DNA from: Polaribacter pacificus
Lineage (GTDB): Bacteria; Bacteroidota; Bacteroidia; Flavobacteriales; Flavobacteriaceae
Direction: 5' to 3'
DNA length: 64,000 nt
NCBI RefSeq assembly: GCF_038024035.1
Contig: NZ_CP150664.1
Span: forward strand, 2,046,001-2,110,000
The notes below the pieces were generated by a model. It was not told where the DNA came from. It saw nothing but the letters and a program-made list of their open reading frames with translations, and did no database searches. Position 1 is the stretch's first letter. Each line of letters opens with the position of its first letter. Positions 25,959 to 33,538 of this stretch are shown here, in pieces. A program made the translations under genes and the position numbers.

Positions 25959-27185
25959 ATGTCTCGTTGGGTTGTTCGGATTTTGATTGTCGTAGTTCTC
26001 GTTTTTTTAGTTGAATTTTATGCCTTTCAGGCTATTACAACCATCACAGCAAACAAGATTTTCCTTTTTAGTTGGCTATTTATTGGCCTAGCGGTGTATG
26101 TATATTTTTTCTACATAGTATTAACTTATTCAAGGGCTAAGGGTCAGACCAAAGAGTTTCAATGGGCAGTAGGGCTTCTTATTACAGTCTTACTACCTAA
26201 GCTGTTTATTTTTATCGTTTTATTTGGAGAAGATGTGTTTAGGGGCATTTTAAAGTTGATTTCTGTATTTTTTGATTCAGAAACCAAATCAATGATTGGT
26301 AGACGAGTGCTTATCTCGCAATTTGCTTTGGGTTTGGCGGGTATCCCTTTTGTTGCTTTTATTTATGGAATTATTCAAGGAAAATACAACTACAAAGTTC
26401 TTAAGCACGAATTGAGTTTTAAAGATTTGCCAGCTGCTTTTGAAGGCTATACCATTACGCAAATATCTGATATTCATTCTGGGAGTTTTACCAACAGAGA
26501 AAAGATTGTAAAGGCGGTCAGTCTAATTAATAAACAACAATCTGATCTTCTTTTATTTACAGGTGATATTGTGAATAACAAGGCAGAAGAGATGGATAAT
26601 TGGATCGATGTTTTTGACAAGTTATACGCTAAGGATGGCAAATATTCCATTTTAGGGAATCATGATTATGGCGATTATAATGAGTGGGAATCGGCAGCTG
26701 ATAAAGCAAACAATTTTAAAAAAGTAAAAGAGATTCATCAAAAAATTGGTTTTGACCTGTTGTGTAATGAACACAGATACTTGCAAAAGGATGGCGAAAA
26801 AATAGCCTTGGTAGGTGTCGAAAACTGGGGAAAGGGAGGTTTTCAGAAAAAAGGTGATCTAAAAAAAGCAACTCAAAAAGTTAGCAAAGAAGAATTCAAA
26901 ATTTTAATGAGCCATGATCCAAGTCATTGGGATGCCCAAGTAAAAGACAATGACTTTAATTACCATCTGACACTTAGTGGTCATACACATGGTTTGCAAA
27001 TGGGTATAGAAATACCTGGATGGTTTAAATGGAGTCCATCAAAATATGTATACAAACAGTGGGCTGGGCTCTATCAAGAAGCGGATAGATACATCCATGT
27101 AAATCGAGGTTTTGGCTTTCATGCTTTTCCGGGGAGAGTGGGTATCTGGCCAGAAATTACGGTCATCACACTTAAAAAAGCTTGA
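25959..27185 (+). CDS. Membrane-anchored metallophosphoesterase
   Basis: 408 residues. Four hydrophobic helices occupy roughly residues 5-25, 33-55, 67-92 and 115-135. The soluble domain then shows the calcineurin-like two-metal signature in order: QISDIHSG, FTGDIVNN, LGNHDYGDY, and SGHTHGLQMG. It therefore cleaves phosphoester bonds, with the active site probably outside or on the membrane face. Similar proteins (YkuE/YaeI type) hydrolyse lipid-linked phosphates, but the substrate here is not known. A small thioredoxin-fold gene follows 86 bases later with its own -7 box. Confidence 0.9.
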   Translation: MSRWVVRILIVVVLVFLVEFYAFQAITTITANKIFLFSWLFIGLAVYVYFFYIVLTYSRAKGQTKEFQWAVGLLITVLLPKLFIFIVLFGEDVFRGILKLISVFFDSETKSMIGRRVLISQFALGLAGIPFVAFIYGIIQGKYNYKVLKHELSFKDLPAAFEGYTITQISDIHSGSFTNREKIVKAVSLINKQQSDLLLFTGDIVNNKAEEMDNWIDVFDKLYAKDGKYSILGNHDYGDYNEWESAADKANNFKKVKEIHQKIGFDLLCNEHRYLQKDGEKIALVGVENWGKGGFQKKGDLKKATQKVSKEEFKILMSHDPSHWDAQVKDNDFNYHLTLSGHTHGLQMGIEIPGWFKWSPSKYVYKQWAGLYQEADRYIHVNRGFGFHAFPGRVGIWPEITVITLKKA

Positions 27186-27211
27186 TAATCAGATAATTTA
27201 AACAGAAATGC

Positions 27212-27219
27212 TATATTTG
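27212..27219 (+). promoter_or_regulatory. -7 promoter box for the thioredoxin-like gene
   Basis: TATATTTG, about 53 bases before the ATG at 27272. The closest upstream TTG is 27 bases away, longer than usual. Confidence 0.4.
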
Positions 27220-27271
27220 TACCACAACAGTAACATTGCTGTACCAGTTTTTTTCCTAAAACGAATGGAAT

Positions 27272-27565
27272 ATGACAAAATTTGGAGAATTAATAAATAT
27301 AAGTAAGCCGGTCTTGATTGACTTTTATTTTGATTGGGCAGAAGAAGAAAACAACCTTGATACACTTAAGGATGTAGCTGCTGCACTTGGAGATAAAGCA
27401 AAGGTTATTAAAATAGATATAAAGAAGAACGAGATTCTTGCAGACACCTTGCGTGTTAAGGGGAATCCAACTTTTATGATCTATAAGAATGGCGAAATGA
27501 AATGGCGTCAAACCGGAGATCAGGATGCCAATACACTAATCGGTTTGGTACAACAGTACGTTTAA
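27272..27565 (+). CDS. Thioredoxin-fold protein lacking both active-site cysteines
   Basis: 97 residues without a signal peptide. The fold is clear: VLIDFYFDW at the first strand and the cis-proline loop VKGNPTFMIYKNGEMKWRQTG. But the usual W-C-G-P-C site is replaced by WAEEENN, so there is no cysteine in the whole protein and it cannot act as a disulfide reductase. It may bind a partner protein or be a structural relative. It converges with the polysaccharide deacetylase gene with a 5-base gap. Confidence 0.85.
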   Translation: MTKFGELINISKPVLIDFYFDWAEEENNLDTLKDVAAALGDKAKVIKIDIKKNEILADTLRVKGNPTFMIYKNGEMKWRQTGDQDANTLIGLVQQYV

Positions 27566-27570
27566 AACTG

Positions 27571-28215
27571 TTATCCTACCTTTTTAAATTCATAGCCCAA
27601 CTGACTGTAGTGTGCCAATACTTTTGGTAACGCATAGTAAAGTTTTTGTGAAGCTTTATCACTGTCATGAAATACGATAATACTTCCGTTTTTGGCGTTT
27701 TTAAGTACATTTTGTAAACAAGTTTCCTTACCTATTTTAGTGTCAAAGTCTGCGCTGAGTACATCCCACATAATAATATGATATCCTAAGCTGATTAGTT
27801 TCTTTGCTTGAGATTTTTTAATTTTTCCGTAAGGAGGTCTAAAAAGCTTGCTTTGATTGGCTGTTTTGTCTAGTTGCTGCATATTTTTTTCTGCAATCAA
27901 TACATTTTCTATATACTGCTTACAGTTGCTTTTAAAGCCTTTTAAATGATTGTGGGTGTGGTTGCCAACCGCGTGATTTTCATTTAAGATTCTCTTAAAA
28001 ATCAATGGATTTTTTACGGTGTTTTTACCGATACAAAAAAAGGTAGCCTGGGCATTGTACTTTTGAAGTTCATCTAGTACAAAAGAGGTTACTTTGGGAG
28101 TAGGTCCATCATCAAAAGTGAGGTATATTTCTTTCTTCTGATTTCCAAAACGCCAAGTATATTTTTTAAAAATATAAGGAATGAGCCTTGGCGTTTTGGT
28201 CAGATATAATCTCAT
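27571..28215 (-). CDS. Polysaccharide deacetylase (NodB homology domain)
   Basis: 214 residues. YLTFDDGPTP (about 31-40) carries the catalytic base and metal Asp, NHTHNH the metal-binding His pair, FRPPYGK the third motif and WDVLSADFD the fourth, so all carbohydrate esterase 4 motifs are intact. It should remove N-acetyl groups from a sugar polymer such as peptidoglycan or an exopolysaccharide. There is no signal peptide, only a basic N-terminus, so location is unclear. Its start codon lies 2 bases after the stop of the DUF2723 gene on the same strand, which suggests coupled translation. Confidence 0.9.
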   Translation of the reverse strand: MRLYLTKTPRLIPYIFKKYTWRFGNQKKEIYLTFDDGPTPKVTSFVLDELQKYNAQATFFCIGKNTVKNPLIFKRILNENHAVGNHTHNHLKGFKSNCKQYIENVLIAEKNMQQLDKTANQSKLFRPPYGKIKKSQAKKLISLGYHIIMWDVLSADFDTKIGKETCLQNVLKNAKNGSIIVFHDSDKASQKLYYALPKVLAHYSQLGYEFKKVG

Positions 28216-28217
28216 TG

Positions 28218-31200
28218 CTATTCTTCTGAGATTAGGTGTTCAAACAGTTTAACAGTTTCCATAAAACCAGCCTCTAACTTTTGAGTGTAAGTAGTGTCAG
28301 GATCCATTCTACTCACTGGGTCTAAGATCCAGCGTTTGTAAATTTGTAAATTATTTTCAATCTCGGCTCCGATAATTTCATAAAACGAAGCATCAAAAGT
28401 ACTGTACCAACGCAACTTTTGTTGGTAGATGTCAATTAGCTGAGCAGTTATAGCTCTAGCCTTTTCTCGTTCCCCAATTTTATAATACAAGCTCGGGTAA
28501 TCAATTACAATGGTATAAAACTCATATAAATCTAATGGCATTTTATCCAATGACAAGTCTAAGATCTCTTTGGCCTTGTTAAACTTGTTTTCATTAATCA
28601 GTGTCTCAGCTAAGCGAAGCATGTTATTTCTGATAGAGATAGCTCCTTTTTTGGTTTGCGCATCAATATAGATTTTACTATCATTACTATTTCTCCAATC
28701 CAATTTTTGAATATAATCATACAATTTATCAGAGTCTATTCTACCCATGTCAAACATGGTTTTATTTTCGTTTGATGTAAAAATAGGGACTAGTTTATAA
28801 GCTACTCCATCCAATTGTAAATAGTCTTTTAGCCAAATATATTCTGCAGGATCATTAGCTCCACCTGTAAAATAGATCGGTTGTTTCCAATCATTGTTGG
28901 CTAAAATATCTAACATTAAGATTCGGTTTTTACCAATGGCATTCGGATCAATGGTGATGTCAATATAATCGACAATCTTATCTGCGTCTTCTGCTTTGAC
29001 GATACCAGATTTAAGTACGTTTTCTTTGTTTACAGGTATTCTAATTTTATTGGTTGGGTAGGTTTTTAGCATTTCCCCACCTTCTGTATAATAGGTTAAT
29101 TTATTGTCGCTCTCCATCCATGTCATAAAATTCTCAATGCTCATCACACTGTCTTTAAACTGTGGATGTGGCAAATGATAGGCCACATCTAGAGAACCAA
29201 CTTTATATTTATCATGTGTTAATTGCGATGGAATAGGAGGTGCTTCATAGGTTGCCTTTTTCATTTGGTCAATATTCCAGTCCGTTGCAAATAAGCTGCT
29301 ATTGATTAATTTAATGTCTCTTCTAACTCCTTCTACCTCTTGAAGATACCATAGCGGGAAGGTATCATTGTCACCAATAGTAAACATAATGGCATTGGGA
29401 TCACAAGATTCTAGATAAGACATGGCATTAAAATGCGTCGTATAGCGATTTGATCGATCGTGATCATCCCAGTTTTCTGAAGCCATTAAGGTAGGGACCG
29501 CTAAAAATGAAACCACTGTAACTGCGATGGCAACTATTTTTCTGTTGCCGTATTTTTTGAGATATTCAAACAAAGCAAAGACACCCAATCCGATCCACAC
29601 TGCAAAAATATAGAAGGATCCAACGATGGCATAATCCCGTTCTCTAACTTCAAAAGATTTTGGGTTGGTGTAAAAAATGACTGCAAATCCGGTAAAGACA
29701 AAAAAGAGGACTAATGCATACCAATTTTTTTTATCAAACTTAACTTGATAAAACAAACCAATTAAACCTAATATAAGAGGTAAGAAATAATAGGTGTTCC
29801 GACCTTTGTTGTTTTTAACATCGTCAGGGAGGTCTTTTTGAGAACCCAAACGAGCTTCGTCTATAAAATCAATTCCGCTAAGCCAGTTTCCGTTAAAAAT
29901 ATCTAACTCTCCTTGGTTGTCATTTTGACGACCAACAAAATTCCACATAAAATAGCGTCCATACATATAACCAAACTGAAAACTAAACATAAACTTCATG
30001 TTTTCAGCAAAGGTGGGTCTTCGTTTAGAATTTGCGGGTATGCCTACTATGGATTTGTAGTTTTGCTCACGATCGGGGTCTACCATTCTAGGAATAAACC
30101 CTTTGTGTTTTGATGAATAATTAGGAACGGTGTTCTTATAATCGTTTACAATGATGTATTTTCCCAGAGCTTCGTCTTTTTCGTATTTGGGTTTACCATC
30201 TTTATAAGGTTGGTTTTTATCCAAGTCACGTCGATCGTAGGTGATAGAGTAGTAAGTGTCATAAAAAACATTGGCATCGCCATACTGCTCTCTGTTGTAA
30301 TAGGCTAATAATTCTCTGGCGCTAGAAGGATTGTTTTCATTAATTGTGGTGTTTGCATTGGCTCTAATCGGTAGCATGATCCATGAAGAGAAACCAATCA
30401 TAATAAACAAAATTCCTAAAATTACAGTATTGGCTAGTATTTGTTGTTTTTTATGAGTTCTTTTAAGTCCGTAGTAAAATAAGGCAATCAACACGATACC
30501 AGCTATGATGCTTCCACTGTTAAAAGGCATTCCTAAAGAATTTACAAAAAACAACTCTGAACTACTGAAGAATTGCAGGGTAAAAGGGAATAAGAATTTA
30601 AAAACAAAAGCTAATATTAAAGTGGCAACTACAGTTGCAATTGCGGTCGTTTTAACGGTGATGTTTTTGTACATTTTAAAAAAGTACAACATAACAACCG
30701 CTGGAATTACTAACAAGGATAAGATGTGGACCCCAAAAGAAAGGCCTACCACAAAACAAATGACAATAAACCATCTATTTCCTTGTGGAGATTTCATTTC
30801 ACTTTCCCATTTTAGCCCTAACCAGAACAATAAAGCCATTAAAAAAGAAGACATGGCGTACACTTCTCCCTCTACAGCACTAAACCAAAAACTATCAGAA
30901 TACGTATAGGCTAATGCGCCGACAATTCCACTTCCTAAGACTGCAATTACAGAAGGCAAGGTAAATTCTTCATCTGATTTTACTAATTTTTTAGCCAAAT
31001 TGGTGATGGTCCAAAACATAAACAAAATGGTAAAGGCACTGGCTAGTCCAGACATAAAGTTAACCATTTTAGCAATCTCAGTAAGCTCGTTGGTAAACAG
31101 TGCAAAAAAAGCACCCAGCATTTGAAATAACGGGGCTCCTGGTGGGTGGCCTACTTCTAATTTTACGGAAGTAGAGATGTATTCACCACAGTCCCAAGCA

Positions 31201-31301
31201 CTAACGGTTGGCTCTAGGGTAAGTGTGTAGGTTAGCAAAGCAATGGCAAAAACAATCCACCCTATAATGCTGTTCCATTTTTTATAGCTATCTGTTGTCA
31301 T
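28218..31301 (-). CDS. DUF2723 multi-pass membrane protein (GT-C-type glycosyltransferase-like) with TPR-like C-terminus
   Basis: 1027 residues. The N-terminal TLTLEPTVSAWDCGEYISTSVKLEVGHPPGAPLF segment contains the conserved acidic residues (WDCGE) of DUF2723 in the first periplasmic loop, as in GT-C protein O-mannosyltransferase-like enzymes. About 12-14 membrane helices follow (to about 600), then a periplasmic region with helical repeats (about 860-1000) resembling TPRs. This family is widespread in Bacteroidota and proposed to glycosylate proteins; the donor and acceptor are not shown. It is transcribed together with the deacetylase. Confidence 0.85.
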   Translation of the reverse strand: MTTDSYKKWNSIIGWIVFAIALLTYTLTLEPTVSAWDCGEYISTSVKLEVGHPPGAPLFQMLGAFFALFTNELTEIAKMVNFMSGLASAFTILFMFWTITNLAKKLVKSDEEFTLPSVIAVLGSGIVGALAYTYSDSFWFSAVEGEVYAMSSFLMALLFWLGLKWESEMKSPQGNRWFIVICFVVGLSFGVHILSLLVIPAVVMLYFFKMYKNITVKTTAIATVVATLILAFVFKFLFPFTLQFFSSSELFFVNSLGMPFNSGSIIAGIVLIALFYYGLKRTHKKQQILANTVILGILFIMIGFSSWIMLPIRANANTTINENNPSSARELLAYYNREQYGDANVFYDTYYSITYDRRDLDKNQPYKDGKPKYEKDEALGKYIIVNDYKNTVPNYSSKHKGFIPRMVDPDREQNYKSIVGIPANSKRRPTFAENMKFMFSFQFGYMYGRYFMWNFVGRQNDNQGELDIFNGNWLSGIDFIDEARLGSQKDLPDDVKNNKGRNTYYFLPLILGLIGLFYQVKFDKKNWYALVLFFVFTGFAVIFYTNPKSFEVRERDYAIVGSFYIFAVWIGLGVFALFEYLKKYGNRKIVAIAVTVVSFLAVPTLMASENWDDHDRSNRYTTHFNAMSYLESCDPNAIMFTIGDNDTFPLWYLQEVEGVRRDIKLINSSLFATDWNIDQMKKATYEAPPIPSQLTHDKYKVGSLDVAYHLPHPQFKDSVMSIENFMTWMESDNKLTYYTEGGEMLKTYPTNKIRIPVNKENVLKSGIVKAEDADKIVDYIDITIDPNAIGKNRILMLDILANNDWKQPIYFTGGANDPAEYIWLKDYLQLDGVAYKLVPIFTSNENKTMFDMGRIDSDKLYDYIQKLDWRNSNDSKIYIDAQTKKGAISIRNNMLRLAETLINENKFNKAKEILDLSLDKMPLDLYEFYTIVIDYPSLYYKIGEREKARAITAQLIDIYQQKLRWYSTFDASFYEIIGAEIENNLQIYKRWILDPVSRMDPDTTYTQKLEAGFMETVKLFEHLISEE

Positions 31302-31427
31302 ATATGAGTCTTAAAAAGTATGAGGCGAATTTACTAATTTTATATCAAATTATAAGTTGCTAAAATAGGATTCCTGCGCGCTTTTGATGCTAAAGAATTG
31401 TTAAATGAAAAAAATATAAAAAAATGT

Positions 31428-31457
31428 TTGCAATATTGAAAGTTTGATTTAAATTTG
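31428..31457 (+). promoter_or_regulatory. Promoter of tRNA-Gln
   Basis: TTG at 31428-31430, a 19-base spacer and TAAATTTG at 31450-31457, both perfect. The mature tRNA begins 11 bases after the -7 box. Upstream 31302-31427 holds no gene. Confidence 0.75.
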
Positions 31458-31467
31458 CACCCGCAAT

Positions 31468-31539
31468 TGGCCCATGGTGTAATTGGCAACACACCGGTTT
31501 TTGGTACCGACATTCAAGGTTCGAGTCCTTGTGGGCCAA
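31468..31539 (+). tRNA. tRNA-Gln (anticodon UUG)
   Basis: 72 bases. The acceptor stem TGGCCCA/TGGGCCA pairs fully, the D stem is GTGT/ACAC, the anticodon loop TTTTGGT gives UUG, and the T arm is CAAGG-TTCGAGT-CCTTG. The first pair of the anticodon stem (C27-A43) is mismatched. CCA is not encoded; the discriminator base is A. A hairpin terminator starts 2 bases downstream. Confidence 0.95.
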
Positions 31540-31540
31540 C

Positions 31541-31571
31541 AAAAACCTCACTTTTTAAGTGAGGTTTTTTT
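31541..31571 (+). terminator. Terminator of tRNA-Gln
   Basis: AAAAACCTCACTT / AAGTGAGGTTTTTTT with a 3-4 base loop. Confidence 0.9.
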
Positions 31572-31659
31572 ATACAACTAATTAAACTGTATTTAAAGTT
31601 TAAAGAAGCTTAGATGGTTTTTTAGTTGATGCTAGACATTGATTTAAAAGCGAAGCTAT

Positions 31660-31690
31660 TTGGGTATTAATGAATAAGTTAGTATATTTG
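31660..31690 (+). promoter_or_regulatory. Promoter of the rimP-nusA-infB operon
   Basis: TTG at 31660-31662, a 20-base spacer and TATATTTG at 31683-31690. It predicts a leader of about 55 bases before rimP. Confidence 0.7.
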
Positions 31691-31718
31691 CCCCGAAAAT
31701 AACGCAAATGAAGAATGA

Positions 31719-31744
31719 AGGGGACGCTTAGTCCCCTCTTTTTA
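31719..31744 (+). terminator. Terminator-like attenuator hairpin in the rimP leader
   Basis: AGGGGAC-GCTTA-GTCCCCT followed by CTTTTTAT. It lies between the predicted transcription start (near 31696) and the rimP ATG at 31753, so it would stop transcription before the first gene unless bypassed. Confidence 0.7.
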
Positions 31745-31752
31745 TACCATAA

Positions 31753-32214
31753 ATGGATACAAAAAAAGTTGAGTTTTTATTAGAAGAAGCCTTGGCCGAA
31801 AATCCATCCTTATTTCTTATTAGTTTGGATTATTTACCAGGGAATAAAATAAAGGTGGTGGTTGATGGAGATTCAGGTGTTTCTCTAAAAGAATGCATGA
31901 GGATTAGTAGAAATATTGATCACAATATGGGTGAGGAGTTAGATGATTTTACTTTAGAAGTTTCTTCTCCAGACATTTCTGAGCCCTTAAAGGTTCATAG
32001 GCAGTATCTTAAAAACTTAGGTAGAACTTTAGATGTAAAGGCAAATGATCAGTCTTTTGAAGGTGTTTTAAAAGAAGTGACTGATGACCATATTGTCCTA
32101 GCGTGGAAAGCCAGAGAGCCAAAACCTATTGGAAAAGGAAAAGTAACAGTAGAAAAGACGGCTACACTTACTCATAAAGAAATAAGTGAAGCAAAAGTGA
32201 AGATAATTTTTTAA
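31753..32214 (+). CDS. rimP: Ribosome maturation factor RimP
   Basis: 153 residues. The N-terminal alpha/beta domain has KVVVDGDSGVSLKECMRISRNID and LEVSSPDISEPLKVHRQYLKNLG, and the C-terminal SH3-like domain follows (about 85-153). It assists 30S subunit maturation and occurs before nusA in most bacteria. The next gene starts 12 bases after its stop. Confidence 0.95.
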   Translation: MDTKKVEFLLEEALAENPSLFLISLDYLPGNKIKVVVDGDSGVSLKECMRISRNIDHNMGEELDDFTLEVSSPDISEPLKVHRQYLKNLGRTLDVKANDQSFEGVLKEVTDDHIVLAWKAREPKPIGKGKVTVEKTATLTHKEISEAKVKIIF

Positions 32215-32226
32215 CAAAAGAGTTGA

Positions 32227-33483
32227 ATGGAAAATATAGATTTAATTGATTCATTTTCAGAATTTAAAGACAATAAAAGTATAGACAGAGTAACCTTAAT
32301 GTCTATTTTGGAAGAAGTTTTTAGAGCTGCCCTAAAGAGAAAATTTGGGTCAGATGATAATTTTGATATCATTATCAATCCAGATAAAGGAGATTTAGAG
32401 ATTTGGAGAAACCGTGTGGTGGTTGCTGATGGTATGTCTGAAGATGACAATGAAGAAATAGAACTTAGTGAAGCAAGAAAAATAGAACCTGACTTTGAAA
32501 TTGGAGAAGATGTTTCTGAAGAGGTAAAATTAATTGATTTAGGAAGAAGAGCTATTTTGGCGTTGCGTCAAAACTTGATTTCTAAAATTCAAGAACACGA
32601 TAGTACAAATATTTTTAAGCAATTTAAAGACTTAGAAGGAGAGTTATATAGTGCAGAGGTTCATCATATACGTCACAATGCAGTGATTTTATTGGATGAT
32701 GAAGGAAATGAATTGGTGCTTCCAAAAAGCGAGCAAATTAGATCTGACTTTTTTAGAAAAGGAGATTCTGTTAGAGCTGTTGTAAAAACAGTTGAGTTAA
32801 GAGGAACGAAGCCAGCAATTATTTTGTCGAGAACTTCACCAGAGTTTTTGGTTAAATTATTTGAACAAGAAATTCCAGAAGTGTTTGATGGTTTAATTAC
32901 CATAGAAGGTGTTGCTAGAATTCCAGGAGAAAAAGCAAAAGTTGCTGTAGATTCTTATGATGATAGAATAGACCCTGTAGGAGCCTGTGTGGGAATGAAA
33001 GGTTCTCGTATTCATGGAATCGTAAGAGAACTTGGAAATGAAAATATTGATGTAATTAACTATACTAAAAACGAACAATTGTATATTGCAAGAGCTTTGA
33101 GCCCTGCAAAGATTGTTTCTATGGTTATTCATCCAAGTGAAGATCCTAAAGAAGGTAAAAAAGGACGTGTTGACGTGTTTTTAAAACCAGAGGAGGTTTC
33201 TAAAGCTATTGGAAAAGGTGGTGTTAACATTCGATTGGCAAGCCAATTGACAGGTTATGAGATTGATGTACAACGTGAAGGTATCGAAGATGAGGATGTA
33301 GAATTGACAGAATTTGGAGATGAAATCGAAAACTGGGTTATCGATGAGTTGAAAAAGATTGGATTGGATACAGCGAGAAGCGTGCTTGAAAAAGACGTTT
33401 CAGAGTTATTAAAAAGAACTGACCTAGAAGAAGAAACTATCTTAGAGGTTCAGAAAATATTAAGAGAAGAATTTGAAGATTAG
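32227..33483 (+). CDS. nusA: Transcription elongation/termination factor NusA
   Basis: 418 residues. The N-terminal RNA-polymerase-binding domain (1-130) is followed by an S1 domain (about 140-205) and two KH domains (about 215-290 with CVGMKGSRIHGIVRELGNE, and about 295-360 with AIGKGGVNIRLASQLTG). The long acidic C-terminal repeats of Gammaproteobacteria are absent, and it ends soon after the KH domains with an acidic tail. It controls pausing, termination and antitermination. It sits between rimP and infB. Confidence 0.97.
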   Translation: MENIDLIDSFSEFKDNKSIDRVTLMSILEEVFRAALKRKFGSDDNFDIIINPDKGDLEIWRNRVVVADGMSEDDNEEIELSEARKIEPDFEIGEDVSEEVKLIDLGRRAILALRQNLISKIQEHDSTNIFKQFKDLEGELYSAEVHHIRHNAVILLDDEGNELVLPKSEQIRSDFFRKGDSVRAVVKTVELRGTKPAIILSRTSPEFLVKLFEQEIPEVFDGLITIEGVARIPGEKAKVAVDSYDDRIDPVGACVGMKGSRIHGIVRELGNENIDVINYTKNEQLYIARALSPAKIVSMVIHPSEDPKEGKKGRVDVFLKPEEVSKAIGKGGVNIRLASQLTGYEIDVQREGIEDEDVELTEFGDEIENWVIDELKKIGLDTARSVLEKDVSELLKRTDLEEETILEVQKILREEFED

Positions 33484-33538
33484 TTGCTAGTCAACAATCG
33501 GATCAATACAAATTAAAAAGGCTAAACAACAAAATTAT

